Shown here: positions 11,336-23,165 of the stretch, in pieces | Numbering within the stretch: the first letter of the stretch is position 1 | Layout of the letters: each line of letters opens with the position of its first letter | Position numbers and translations under genes: made by a program | From: Effrenium voratum | Taxonomy: Eukaryota > Sar > Dinophyceae > Suessiales > Symbiodiniaceae | Direction: 5' to 3' | NCBI GenBank assembly: GCA_963377175.1 | Contig: CAUJNA010003748.1 | Location: 336,678-400,677 of the forward strand | DNA length: 64,000 nucleotides | The notes under the pieces: generated by a model | Seen by the model: only the letters and a program-made list of their open reading frames with translations | What the model was told of the DNA's origin: nothing | Databases searched by the model: none

Positions 11336-11819
11336 GTAAAAGGGCACACCTCCCATGAGTCCACCTTAATTGCATCAATAATGGGTGCCCACCAACATTT
11401 CTCCTGAAGCACAAACACGCTGCTATTTGGAACAACATAGAAGCATTGTCTTCTGTAGATATGTGTCATTGCCAGCTCTCTTCTCCGTCTGAGCCCCTTC
11501 TGCAACTGGCTGTTATCGTACTCAAGCATCCCATGCCCTAAGACTAAAGGTCTCATGCTCATGCAAGCCCACACACTCAGCAACTCGGCACTTCACTGAG
11601 TGGCTGGGTGGCTGCATGAATAAAAATCCACCAATACGCGTTCAATCTGTCATTCTGCAACACTATCTCTTTCTGATCTCGATAGTTTGGGAGGACCATC
11701 TCGTTTCACAGCGAAACCTCAACTGTGTAGGGTTATGACAGTATCAGTACAATTTTATATGCACACATCCTTGCGCATCATTGTTTGTTGTGGAATTCCA
11801 CACCTTCTGCGTTTGGTCC

Positions 11820-11960
11820 TAGGTTGTTCCATGGGTTTTGCTGATGGTTGCCCCATGGCGTTCCCAGCTTTTTCGCCTGGCTGTCGCATGGTGTTCCCTT
11901 TTTTCCATTGGTTTCCCGTGGCCTTGCCATGGTTCTCCCATGGCTTTCCCATGGTTGAAT
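11820..11960 (+). repeat. Degenerate CCATGG-containing tandem repeat
   Basis: Units of roughly 16-25 bases of the form GGTTxxCCCATGGxxTT recur from 11820 to 11960, with CCATGG present about six times. It does not look coding. Confidence 0.6.
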
Positions 11961-12129
11961 CACTCGCACACTTGCATCGCAACTATGCAAGTTTCGTAGT
12001 GACACAAATTGGGCGGGACTCCATTGCACAAAACCCCCAGCATGCCTCAGCCATAGGAGGAGAAAATTGATGATCTCGGCTCATCAAAAACAAAGTCCCC
12101 AATGTGCTGGGCGGCCTGGCACGAACGAC

Positions 12130-13710
12130 ATGCCGCAAGTGCGACTCTCCCGTGGCCGCTCCAACGCTCTCCCGTTGCGCCTTTGTGGCATCGAAGCCCT
12201 GGCGATGGCAATCGAGGAAGAAGTGCTGCAGCTGGGCCATGGAAACCTGGCACGAGCCATTGGAGCCATTGGAGCCATTGGAGCCATTGGAGCCGTTGGA
12301 CCTAGCCGTTTGAAGCTGCCAAGGCACTTTGCGCTCGGCAATGCGTCCGCCTTACCGGACATGTTTCGGGAAACGAACTCTGACGAACTAGGTCTCTGGC
12401 CAACGGAAGTCCCAAATGCAACAGCAGCTTCCTGCTGCCCTGGATAGAAGGTAAGAAAGTATTTCGCAGCGACGTCTTTGTTCCTCGGTGCTGTTCAAAT
12501 GGAATCTGTCCTACCAGGCGTCATGCCTACCGTGCTGGCGAAGCTTCGGCTTCTTGAACTCTGCTTTCAAATCAATCCGCCCAGGTCGCATGACTGCTGG
12601 GTCCTCAGCTCAAGTCAAACGCGGACCAGAGGAAAACTGCACTCCTCTCACCTCGGATGAATCTGGTGGGTCCCCTTTCAGCAGGGGAATGATCCACTTT
12701 AGGGGGTTACCTGGCTGGAGGCGTCCTCCGGATTCATCCGAAGCTAACATTACCAAGATTGTTATGCTGGTCAATTTCGGCCTCACTATAACCTTGATGC
12801 AACAAGGTAAGAAATAGAACCACCTACTATCATGGCCAATGCGGGCTTTGCGCGCTGCTCAAAACAACAACTAAGATCTGCGCAAGCTTGTCTGGATGAT
12901 TAGTCGTCATGAAAATCACAACATCATCAGGAGCTCCCAAACCATCCAAGCAGTTGAGAAAGCCGCTGAATGACCTCATTGATCGTTGGTCATGCATGAG
13001 CACGCTACCAGCTGCTGCCACTTCTGCAGCCGGAGTGCAAGGATGAGTTGTTGTGATCTGCTTCGCGGTGATTTGTGAACAAGGCATCTACATCCTCCAG
13101 CACGACCATCGACAGCGATGGCAACTGCGTCATCGCATTTCCTGGCAGTGCCATGCTGTGTTCATGTTAGATCCTCCTCTAGGTGAGAAATACATCCATG
13201 AAGCAAGCCCAGCTTGAAAACGACGCAGGCCAAGGCTCTGAAGGTATCATCCGTCATGTGCTTATCCATTTGGATGAAGCACAGGTTTCGCTGGATGTGC
13301 CCAGCCACAGAGTTCATGAAGGACGTCTTGCCGGTCCCCGGCTCGCCATGGAGCAGGTAGCAGCGATGGTAAGGAATCCCGTGCTTCGCGTAGAAGGTCC
13401 TGGTCTCGTCCTTCAGGAACCACTCAAGGTCGTCCAGCAACGGCATTTTCACGCCTTGCCCGGCTTGAGTTTTTCGAGATGCCCCCCCTTTTCCCCTTTT
13501 TTACGACTTGTTAAAAGCGGAAGGGTAAACTTCCCAATCCGACAGCGCTAAAAAGCGCCGAGAGGCTCTCTTCTAAGACAATGCTGTCCAAACTACGGGC
13601 CATGCGTCTCGAGATGCGGGACCAAAAGTGGTATTTGGTGTCGAATCGCCACAGAGATACGCGGTTCCTTCGACACGGTGCAGTGCATCTCTCACCGGGG
13701 AACAGCAATC
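12130..13710 (-). CDS. BCS1-like: BCS1-like AAA ATPase, several exons
   Basis: Exons in minus-strand order match the BCS1 family, the mitochondrial inner-membrane AAA translocase that assembles the Rieske protein into complex III. Around 13590-13700 there is FWSRISRRMARSLDSIVLEE, the link before the AAA core. At 13245-13450 there is the Walker A motif GEPGTGKT (13324-13347), preceded by YAKHGIPYHRCYLLH. At 13077-13109 the Walker B segment is MVVLEDVDALF. At 12885-13010 the sensor region reads NCLDGLGAPDDVVIFMTTNH. At about 12165-12255 the tail is VSMAQLQHFFLDCHRQGF. The BCS1 order and the EDVD and TTNHP signatures are clear. The N-terminal exon was not found; segments at 13570-14100 may belong to it. 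Localisation to mitochondria is inferred from the family. Confidence 0.8.
12257..12300 (+). repeat. GAGCCATTG minisatellite
   Basis: The 9-base unit GAGCCATTG is repeated five times, the last with one change. It lies just upstream, in minus-strand terms, of the BCS1-like C-terminal exon, and would add Ser-Asn-Gly repeats if read in frame. Confidence 0.85.
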
Positions 13711-14486
13711 GAGCACCGTGAACAAGCTGTTGGTATGAAGGCTGTTCCTACTAAGGCTGCGTCGCTTTTTGCTTGGTTTCATTGTCAGCTGCCTGGGAGA
13801 ACGAACAGTAGTCACAGTATTTGAAATGGATTTCCGGTGTCAGTGGAGCCAAGCAGCTTTCTGGCAAAGCTTCAGCAAAGGTGTCTGCTCAGGGCCCTCC
13901 ACAAAGAGAACCAGCGAAGTGAAGAACGCGGGGCCGTCGCCTTAGCCGCTTCTGGGAGCTTCCTCGATGGACATTGGCGGTTTGGCCCCACTGGCCTGTG
14001 GGTTGTCCAATGCGCTGCAGAACCACTGTAACGATCGTGCTGCGCTCATCCCACTGGAATTCGAAAGAATGCCAACCTGGGATGCTACGAAACATGCTGC
14101 AACTTAAATATCAGGATACCTGGCAACACCACTGTTGGATTGCACAGCAACTCTGGATCTCTCACAAGCACGCGGTGTGCCAACTGCGTCAAGCAACCAA
14201 GGCCGATATTGGCAGATGGCATCTGAACTTCTCGCTTTCGCTTGCGACTGGCTCCGCTGACCTCCCGTCTATATATTTCACTCAACATGGTTCAGCAAAT
14301 GGTATCCAAATCCATCGTGCCTTGCCCTTGCCCTTGACCATGACCAAAAGATCATCGATTTCATCATCATCTGCCTTCGATTTCCAAGCTCCAGCAACCA
14401 CTCCATGTGAGTTGCAGCTGCTGCCAATATTATCAGACCATCTAACTGGACTTGAGTAATTTCAAGATCACCCACCTACCTAGTTT

Positions 14487-14950
14487 TCATACGGAAAATA
14501 GGTGCTCCGATGTTCTAAGCCGCGTATAGACCCATGTCAAAACTTGGACACCTCCTAGCTCTGGCCAGGGCACTCCAAGACCTCGACCTTTCCCCATATC
14601 GGCACGAATGCTCTGGGCATTCTGCACCTTCCGGGATCCGCTGGATACGCAAGAAAGGAGCGCAATCGGTGTGCCGACTGAGCCCTCCGCTGCTTTGCTC
14701 ACGTACCGCAGCATATAGCTGAAGAGCGGCTCCTTTGTTTGAGACTTGTCTCCATGATGTCTCCCACGGACTGCCCATGTCCCGAAAAGATCTCCTCATT
14801 GGATTGCACCTCCAAGAAGACCGCCTTGCTCACGTCGTACTTCAAGTACTGCTTAGCCTGAGAAAAGTCTTCTCGAAACAAAGCACCCCATTCGCTGTCT
14901 CTCAAGCGGCTGATCTTCGCGCCTCCTCTTTCCAAAAAGGGCATGATGAT
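14487..14950 (-). CDS. Exons of unknown protein
   Basis: Two adjoining minus-strand segments look coding. About 14760-14910 reads SRLRDSEWGALFREDFSQAK and then QYLKYDVSKAVFLEVQSNEE. About 14600-14725 reads LFSYMLRYVSKAAEGSVGTP. They lie upstream of the BCS1-like gene on the same strand and might be its 5' exons or a separate gene. No domain was recognised. Confidence 0.35.
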
Positions 14951-16820
14951 CTTAGCGGTTCCGCCATAGCAGCATCACTTGGAGTAGCCATGCCGTTCAA
15001 GTCACTTGAAGGCTAGTGGTTCCTTCATGCATCAGTGTCTGGTTGCTGGGCTCTCATCAAGCACAGTCCAAAGAATCACCCATGACTGTCACGACGGGGG
15101 GGGTGTTAAAATGGTGACTTCTTGTTTGCATAGTAAAGGGCACAAATGTTCTACATGCTCTGCTTGTGCAAGGAATCTTGCATGTTCTGCAGTGAGTAGT
15201 CCATTGCTCGGTTTGGGCTGCATGGTTCCCAAGTTCTCAGTTTTGAGCAGGACCAGCTTCGGGAAGAAACAAGTCTCCAGCACAAGACTAAACCGCACAC
15301 AGTGTACACATGAAACAGCTCCACCAGCGCAAATCCCAGATTGGTCTTTGGAATGGCAACCATTCAGACAAATCCTAAGCGCTCTGTGCAGGTCCCGGAG
15401 GTTCCTTCGGGCCCCTCAATCCGATGTAAGCCATCGGAGCTGGCAACCGTATGCTTTGCTATTGGAAAAGCGGTGCCACACGTCTGCTGTCAGTTTGCGA
15501 CCTCAATGGTTGTCATGTCATACCGGCATCTTGCGACAGCAAGTTTAACATAAATGTCGTGATTTCAGGCTCTGAAGCATCTTTGCATTCAAGGCAATGC
15601 TCCTTGTCTCCCTCTCCTTGTACGCCCACGCTTTCACCCATCCTGCAATCAGCAGCTGATGTTAAGCCAACCTTTCATGATCAGTCGGGTGGCAACCATG
15701 AGCCACGAATGAGTATTGTAGTGATAGCTGTTGCTGGTTCGACACTCTGCGCAGATGAGTCGATTCTGGCGTGCGCAAATGAGTCATCACCCCAAGGAAA
15801 TGCCATCAAGACTGCACACCAAAGTTGACTTGAACATCTCGCATCAACGGCAAGAATTGTTCTCGTCAGGAGCGATTTATCTGCGCACATGATCCTGTGC
15901 GTTTGGGGGGGGGGGGGGGCGGGAGGGAGAGGGTATGCCAACAATCAAAGACCCTGCAAATCTGCACACGCCAGCAACACGCAGCGGGGGATCGGGAGGA
16001 GGGGTGCCTGAACAAAGCGGGGTGGGGGGAGGAGGGTGTGATGACGATCGAATCACGAAGTGGGTGGGGGGGGGGCTGCTAACGCCGGCTTCTTTCGAGC
16101 CATGTCGCAGCAACAGCATTGCAGCGGTTCTTTGGACAAGGTCTTATCAGAAGGTGTCTATTGAAGATCTCTGATGGCGGCATCCCAAGTTTGTCGACTC
16201 TCTCCAAACTATGGGGGGAAAACATTCAACCGTCGCGCTATGTTGCCAACGTTTTGCAAGGTCGCAACACCGACGACACAGTTACATGCTTTGTAACCCA
16301 TATGAAATCCTGTGCACATGCCACTGAATACACCTGGCCCGACGTGCACAGACGAGACGCGCATACAGAGCACTTTTTTTTTGCAAGGGTCTGCAAATTG
16401 CAGGGCCCGACGTGCACAAACGACAAAATATCGACGTGCACAGACGACCCACGAACCTTTCCTTGTCAGGCCCCACAATCCAACAATAGCTGTGCGGGCG
16501 CACATTGGAGTGAGCACCGTCTTCAGATTTAGGGTTTAGGATCGGTGCTGCTGGTGCCAGCGCAAACGACGATGGCAGGATATACAAAATCACAGCATTG
16601 ATCATCACAAAACAAAAACAAACATCGTCATGGAGATGATGGTGACGATGCACAGTATTTCATAGTGCTTTTGGGCAGGGAGTCTACAGTCTCCATCACT
16701 CTATGCGGCACGGCTGACTCTGAGTTGCTTCAAAGCACCCGAGCCGAGCGGGCCTGTTGATGCCCTTGCCGAGCCGCTCGATGCCTTTCACCAGCATCAC
16801 CAAGTCCTTGCGGCCAATGC
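14951..16820. other. No gene recognised; G-runs and GACGTGCACA repeats
   Basis: Short frames only. A run of about fourteen Gs begins near 15906, followed by G-rich sequence to about 16076. CGACGTGCACA followed by A/G-ACGA occurs three times between 16338 and 16448. Nothing else could be supported. Confidence 0.5.
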
Positions 16821-16899
16821 GACTCAAACCGCAGCTGAGTCACCAAAAACCCCCGGCGTCAGCTCCAGGGCTGATGGCCCCTCTTCTGCTCTTAGTGGC

Positions 16900-19152
16900 A
16901 ACCCGCCCTGTGCCTTGTTCTTGGCCACTCCCTTCAGCTGGCTCATGCCTGGCTTACATGACAGCCAGATGCTCGGTGTTTTCTCCGAACTGCCCATGAC
17001 TCTCAAAACGGTTTCTTGGAAGCCGACGTGTTTCCAAATCACAGAGAGACCGCGAAACCCCCTCGACGCTCGCGCCTTGCATGAACTCCGAGAGGTCCAG
17101 CTCCCCCTGACGCGAAAAAGGCACGAGGCGGACGAGGCGCACGAGGCGGACGAGGGTATCGAGCCGCCTCCCCACCGGTGTCCAGCAAGGCAAAGAGCTC
17201 CATGGCCTGCTCTTCCTTCAACCTCTTGGCATGGAAAGAAACTTCCGGCGCGGCCAGGGCCGAAAAAATCGGAAGTGAGGAACCGGCCCAAGCATCATGA
17301 ACTTGTCACAAATCGCCTGATCCTTGAAAGCCTGGGACAACCATACCCATGATAGACCATTTGCACTCGCAGGCTCAAGTCATCTGAAAGCAAAATGCGG
17401 CGCGTTGAAATGTGTGGCCTCCTTGAACTCAGCAAGGCTGACGATGCCGCTTCCATCCTCATCGATCTCGCGAAACATCCTGAGAGACTGAACTGGACTG
17501 GCAACGATCTTGTAAATCAACTGACTCAACTGATGGCAAGCAAAGCTACCCCTCGCCCCGACCGAGCGCAGGGCTCTTCCAGCTCTTTCATCTCGCGCTC
17601 TTGCTCTCGCTTCCGAATAAGTGCCATCCTGACAAAGACAAACCAAAAGAAGAACGTGTCGTCTTGGCAGCACCACAGGCAAAAGTCAGGTTGCCACTCT
17701 ATTGCATTCAAGTTTCTCTTTCTCATCGCCTTTCGACATATCCATCGCTTGCCTAAGATGCTGAAACCCTTAGCAGCTCACTAACTGAGGTATCTGGGTT
17801 TGCAGCTGGACAATGACGGCCGTGACCAGATTCAACAGGACAAAGGACGACAGTGCCGTAAACAGCCACAAAAAAATCCTGGCTGGGGCAAAAGTGAATG
17901 CACATCATGCAAATGTCAAGCACGCAAGGTTGGCCATATGAACGGCAATTCTGTCACCAGCGCATCCTTGCTGACTGAAAAACTCTGCTAGTGTTACTTG
18001 CAGCTGCTGGTACGTGGATCAAATGGCTGTGGGTCAAAATATGTACCAAAATGGACCCCTGGTAAGTGGAAACATGGACCAAAACCTGCGGTTCATATCC
18101 TGGTGGTTTAATTTGACCCATGCCCAAATAAGCACAGGACCATTATGCCCTGAGAGTCATCTCCATGCATGAATCTGGTTAGAGTCAGCATGGAGGCACT
18201 GATGCCTGCCGCAAGGTGCAGCATAACTGTTGAATCAGCGGCACTTGGCCGGCCTTTGAACCTCTCTTTGGCCTCCTTGGCATCATCTGAGGCAGTCTCG
18301 CCGAATTCTTGGAAGCCAATCCTCAGGCCGCTTAGCATGTTCTGAGACAAGTCCAGCTAGTCGATTGGGCACGGGCAGTTCACAGCAAAAGATGGCAAAG
18401 ACGTAGAGGTTGCACACGATCAGGCTCATAGCTGCAACGCGGATGTCATTCCAAGCTCGGCCGCATGTTAACTCTCAGTTCGGTGTGCAGACCGAACCTG
18501 AAAGTAGAGTACCGCCGCTGCTCACCAATCCACGCACCAACCTGAAAGCTGTCGAATATAATTTTGGCTAGCCCTGAGTGAGGGATCTTGGGGTCAGACT
18601 TCCATAGGTCTTCAAAAGCACCAACGTGCTTGAAGGTTTTGACCTTGTAAGCGTCTCGCACAAAATGACCATCCTCTGCCGGACAGCTTGATTTTTATTG
18701 GAAATCATGCTTCTGCTAGCAAACACTCTGAGTACATCGGCTCAAGTGCACGATGCAAACGTATCTTGAGGCACGGGCTAGTTGCACAAAGCGAAGCATT
18801 CGAGCAATGCGGAAGAATTTGAAAAGGTCACTCCTCAACAAGTGGGCAAAAGGCAGTGCAAATCAGGTCATGGTTGAAGAAACTCCAACACGCATAGTTC
18901 GATCAGCATGCATGTGGCCGTGATACAGGTGCGAAGTGTTCCGCAGCCAGCTCTAAGGCTGGTGCATCTCCTCTTCAATCTGGAGTGGTTGCATGATCTG
19001 GCCACAGGGAACATGCTCGCTTGCCCTGATCGATGTGCCAGTCTTACATGATCGAACCTTTCCAAACGTGTCAGGCTGGCCCAAACCACAATGACACCCG
19101 GGCACCACACAATGAAAGTGTCCATCCAAGGACTGATCTCCTGCCCATCCAA
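16900..19152 (-). CDS. Voltage-gated cation channel with EF-hands
   Basis: Segments follow the order of a four-helix-bundle cation channel with C-terminal calcium-binding motifs. At about 19000-19150 a hydrophobic helix pair reads MDTFIVWCPGVIVVW then a charged LTRLERFDHVRL. At about 18180-18350 a pore-like region contains SASMLTLTRFMHGDDS. At about 17590-17690 a helix runs into RMALIRKREQEREMKELEE, like the end of an S6 segment. At 17428-17463 there is a full EF-hand loop, DEDGSGIVSLAE, inside FREIDEDGSGIVSLAEFKEA. A second EF-like unit (AMELFALLDT, then GELDLSEFMQGAS) lies at about 17050-17210. Such channels are abundant in dinoflagellates. A copy of the dispersed TIR element sits in an intron at 18025. 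Exon edges are approximate and ion selectivity cannot be told. Confidence 0.55.
18025..18125 (+). repeat. Dispersed ~100-bp TIR element in channel gene
   Basis: Starts GGCTGTGGGTCAAA and ends TTTGACCCATGCCC. It lies between the pore-like and S6-like exons of the cation-channel gene, on the opposite strand, so probably within an intron. Confidence 0.85.
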
Positions 19153-19199
19153 GCTACATCGACAATTTAGCTGTGTAAGTCTACCATGACTGTTGCACT

Positions 19200-19975
19200 A
19201 CCATGGCTCCTTAAACCACCGTCGTCCAAAGACCACTACTCTCAGGCACCACTCCAGCAGGAAGAATGCGGTGACCTGTGCTGTCTGGAGCATTTCGAGA
19301 GCTTACACGCAATTGGCAAAAGTAGGCACGACGGGTCATAGCATGAACCATGATCGGGGTCCGGCGTGGGGAGGGGGTTGGATACAACCACTCTAGCGAA
19401 AATAGTGGGGGGCCGTTTTGTTCAAAAGTAGGCGGCGCGCCCCCGGCGCGAAAAGGAAGCGGGCGATCCGACCCGTTATAAGAGGATCCAACCCCCGCTT
19501 TGACCAAAAAATCCCGGGGAGCGCGGCCCCCCACCTTTCAATAGAACGTCACCCCCCCAACCGCCGCCAAAGAGGACCAAAACCAGCCAGCCCCAAGAGG
19601 ACCAGAGGCTCCTCCCCTTTGCGCGCCTGCCTGGCCTTGAAAAACAAGTGTTTGTAGATCGAAGGCCTTTACTCTCCAGGCTGCGCGCGCCAGCAGATTT
19701 GAAGACGTCGCGCGGACAAGCTCGACAGAATTTAGAAATTGGGGCGTTGTTTGGTCAAATTGTGTAATTCTACAAATAGGCATTGGGGAGCTCAACCAGA
19801 AACCATATCAAAACGCGCAAGGCTGACCCGAGCCAAAGCCGGAGTCAAAGCCGCCGGGTCCGATCATCTGTTAGCACGCGCCACGGCAGTCATGTGTTTT
19901 TTCTACCTCAGCTGACACGGTTGGCTTGCCAATCCCGTTGCCAACGTCGACGGCTGGGTTCAACACAATTGGCTT
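19200..19975. other. No gene recognised
   Basis: Only short frames with no motif. The part from 19370 to 19560 is GC-rich with many G- and C-runs. It may be the 3' flank of the ORF at 19976. Confidence 0.4.
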
Positions 19976-21457
19976 TCACTCTCGAAAACCTCGTTGGGTT
20001 TTCTGGCCAAATCGCGCCAGAGGGTAGGGCCGCTTGTAGCCTTTTGGAACTCGCCCCACCACCTCCACCCGCAGCTCGCAATCCCATAGCCTGATCCAGC
20101 TCAACGTCACTGTCACCTGGGCCTCGCAGCTGCACATGTGGCGAAGGAGCATTTGATCTTCTGGAGCTGGAAGCACGCGGCACGTCGCGTCTGCGTCCAA
20201 GTATTCTTCATCCGAGCCCTCCTCCAGCCCTCCATTGCAAGAAGCAAAACGCTTGCAAGGACCAAAGCTCTGCATCTTGTTCCTGACGCGTCGCCCTTCT
20301 TGTTCCGTCATCCCTGCGCATTCTGTTTTCAAGCGGATCATCTCTTTGAACTGGTGCCTCTGCATCCACCCACGGCTCTGAAAGATCGACTGCTCCAGCT
20401 CCTTGATCTTCCTGAGCTTCTCTGGGTCGGCATTCGGGGGGCATTTGATCTCCACGAGCTCGCGAATGGTTTCGTTCACGCGGAGTCTTATGTGACCGTC
20501 GGTGATTTCCAGTAGCCATGAGCCGTAAAATTCCTCATCGCGGCCAGTTCGCTCCTGCCACTTCATAATGACGCGCTCGTCAACCAGGTCAGCCAAACTT
20601 TCGACTGGCTCTGCCTCAGGCATCAGAACATGGAGCGCGGATTGAGCTGGCCGCCCAGAGACCTTGATCTCCACGTGGTCTGCGCAGCCGTCCCACAAAA
20701 GTCTCGCGAACGTTGCTGCGTGACAGGTCTGCTCGGCATTTGCCACCCAAGGCCGGATATCGCTGCGCCACCATTCGCAAAGCGCGTGCTCCACTTTTGC
20801 CCTTAGGGCTGGCGGCAACTCTTTCTGAGGGGACTTGGTTCCAAACCCTAGCGTTGCCTGTGGGCGTGGCAATCTCAGAAAGCCTCTGCTTTCCTCCGGC
20901 TCACGCAGCAGAAATGGGCCCAGCACTTCTTCGCCTTCCAGCAACCCCTCCCAGTCTGCAGGGGCGTCTGACAGGATTTTGCTGAGGCGCGCGTCCACCA
21001 TGGCATTGATGTCTTCAACAACCTGGTTGCAGCGGGAAAGCAGTCCAGGCACTTCAGCATAGTTGCGCTGGAAGTACAGATACTTGCGCTGATTCCAATG
21101 CTCCGGGTCCACGTAGTAGCCTTTGAGAAAGAGCGCCAGTTCCTTTTTGTAGCATGCTTCCAAATCTTGCGCATTCTTGTCCGTCCACCAGTGCACTGCG
21201 CCGGGCTGATCCCGCTTGCGCTTGCCGGCCAATTTCGGCGCCATAGCGGGCAAGTGGAGAACTGCGGTGATATACTGCAGTGGATCCAGGAGTACATGAC
21301 ACATATTATTTGGTAGCACAAATCCACTTGGTCCCCAACTCACTGCAGAAAAGATTGCTGGTACTAACAATGTATTGCTTTCATCCTCAAATACCTCTCT
21401 CATTCTCATTATAACCTGACATGTCATACTATCATGTTTACCTTTTCCCCACTGCAT
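19976..21457 (-). CDS. Long single-exon ORF, unknown protein
   Basis: The longest host frame in the window (493 codons). The likelier start is the ATG at 21244, giving about 422 residues that begin MAPKLAGKRKRDQPG; the stretch upstream of it reads less like protein. The body is rich in W, E, R and K with patches such as VHWWTDKNAQDLEACYKKEL and HWNQRKYLYFQRNYAEVPGL. A possible basic nuclear-localisation signal (KRKR) is at the N-terminus. A helical charged stretch (ADPEKLRKIKELEQSIFQSR) lies in the second half. The last ~60 residues may be intron read-through. I recognise no family. Confidence 0.6.
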   Translation of the reverse strand: MQWGKGKHDSMTCQVIMRMREVFEDESNTLLVPAIFSAVSWGPSGFVLPNNMCHVLLDPLQYITAVLHLPAMAPKLAGKRKRDQPGAVHWWTDKNAQDLEACYKKELALFLKGYYVDPEHWNQRKYLYFQRNYAEVPGLLSRCNQVVEDINAMVDARLSKILSDAPADWEGLLEGEEVLGPFLLREPEESRGFLRLPRPQATLGFGTKSPQKELPPALRAKVEHALCEWWRSDIRPWVANAEQTCHAATFARLLWDGCADHVEIKVSGRPAQSALHVLMPEAEPVESLADLVDERVIMKWQERTGRDEEFYGSWLLEITDGHIRLRVNETIRELVEIKCPPNADPEKLRKIKELEQSIFQSRGWMQRHQFKEMIRLKTECAGMTEQEGRRVRNKMQSFGPCKRFASCNGGLEEGSDEEYLDADATCRVLPAPEDQMLLRHMCSCEAQVTVTLSWIRLWDCELRVEVVGRVPKGYKRPYPLARFGQKTQRGFRE

Positions 21458-21459
21458 TT

Positions 21460-22099
21460 CTTTGGATTTGGTGTTGTGCCAAGAAGAATCCTTTCCAGAC
21501 TCTTTTCATTCTCGGAATGACCGGTCATCTATTAGATCAGGAATATCCCATCTGTGCTATCAGTTCTGAACCCTGTTCATAATTATATTCTTCTATACTT
21601 GTGACACATGTCTGATGATCTGTCTGTGCCATGGCAGCCATTGCGAAGCTAAATTCATTGCAATCATTGAAACTCTGACCGTGGCTCGCATGGCTGGGCT
21701 CCTGACAGCGCTCTCCGAGAACTGTATGAAGAATGGGTAGTCCACTCCATCGGTCTGCAGGCAAATGACCTTTGCTTTCAACCCACTGCTCCTGTCACAA
21801 CCGGATGTTCAGCTCCGGGCAAAAACGCTGTAGCAGATTGCGCATCCACATGCGATCTCAAACTCATCGGAGCACACAAATACCTCGCGCCACTGGGGCT
21901 TGAAGACATGGGCACAGCTACCACTTGGCCTGCAAAGGTCCCGCTGGCTTCGCCTCCTCGGCTGCTGGAAAGGATTCTGGGCGAAACTGCCGACTCCATC
22001 TACAAAAACGCAACTCCCCAATCAGGGCTTTTGCCGACGGCTTGGCAGCCGACAATGACCTGCACTCTGAGCAAAACACCTCCTCCAATGACGCGTCCA
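21460..22099. other. No gene recognised
   Basis: It holds a short AT-richer patch at 21310-21600 just upstream of the long ORF, which may include its promoter or 5' leader, but no motif was recognised. Confidence 0.35.
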
Positions 22100-22752
22100 C
22101 TAGCTTTGAAGCGACCTGGCCGATCTCTGACGAATGTCTGGATCAGTGCCGAATTTGCGACTAACAGTTTTGGCTGCTCCCCTCCCTTCACTCGATCTTC
22201 TTCTTTGCCTTTTCACGATTTGTGAAGGGTCATGAAAAAGTGTCGCCAAGCCAGGAATATTTGCGAAGATGTGTCGCAGACTTGGGCTGAAACGAAATGG
22301 TTCCTTCAGCCCCCCTCTTTGATGAAATGCCAACATACTTTCGGCGGAATCCACAGGACAGAAACAAATATTTCCAGGTTTCATCAAAGCCGCTTTAATT
22401 TGTTTCTTTTTTTGTTCTTGCGAAAGTAACGATTCGAGCTTTAAGGCTTCGGGCGGCTTCAGACTTTCGAGAACATGTTGTTCGGTCACCATGTCACCCC
22501 TCTCAAGAACTTCATGAGATCATTCGTGTGGGAAAGTTCTGAGGCATCAAGATCACACGGAGGGAGTGGCGTGAGATCTGCCAGCATAGACTCATTCCAT
22601 GTTGCAGCCTCAGATTTCTCCTGCCTGGGCTTCAGACTCTCCTCCCTCCTTCGCACTGTCCTGCCGAGCTTGAAAGTTGAAAAGCCCTTCTCCCACAAGC
22701 ACATGTGAGCCGACATCATGTCAAATGGTGGTCTGGAAGTCGATACAAGCAA
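22100..22752 (-). CDS. Possible exons of unknown charged protein
   Basis: Two minus-strand segments look coding. About 22520-22700 reads GRTVRRREESLKPRQEKSEA and then TWNESMLADLTPLPPCDLDA. About 22380-22492 reads VTEQHVLESLKPPEALKLES and then LLSQEQKKKQIKAALMKPG. They are in different frames and nearly touch, so either a very short intron or a frameshift separates them. Below 22375 the frame looks non-coding. No domain was recognised. Confidence 0.35.
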
Positions 22753-23085
22753 GCACGCAAATGGAGCAAAACCAACTTATCTCTTGGCCTGCAACAGTCG
22801 CCCGCTGTTTGTCTCAAAAGTCTCAGACAAGTTGACTCAACTGCCAAAGTTCACTTGGCCTCCAAGGTCACCTCGACCTTGAACTCACTGGCAAAACCCC
22901 CAACTCTTCCAATGCTCTGTACGTAACCTGCCGTTTTAGGCAAGCCAAACCACTGCATGTCACCGAACACAAAGCGCAAGGCCAAGCGCCCAGCTTGCGG
23001 CGCCACTGCGGAGGGCTTCCGGTCAGTCATCGAGGTGCAGCAAGCCTGACATCACAAAACGAGTGCAAAGATGTAAAGAGTATAT

Positions 23086-23165
23086 GGCCATGGGTCAAAA
23101 ATAGGTACCCAAACTGGGTTGCCCCGGCAAATGGAACCAAGGAGCAAAACCTGCGGTCCCCTGCA
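23086..23165 (+). repeat. Dispersed TIR element, truncated copy
   Basis: Starts GGCCATGGGTCAAAAATAGG and keeps the core AAAACCTGCGGTCCCCTG, but the right end with the inverted repeat is missing. Confidence 0.7.

Larger units (their letters stand above)
9640..11980. other. Gene-poor tract with several tandem repeats
   Basis: No exon was recognised. It holds an AAGC/CAAA-rich run (about 10250-10350), two similar blocks sharing GGCAGCTCCAGCTC (10925 and 10985), a GAGTGGCTG minisatellite, and a CCATGG-rich repeat. A 20-base block, GGACCATCTCGTTTTACAGC, at about 10849 recurs with one change at about 11693. Confidence 0.5.
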
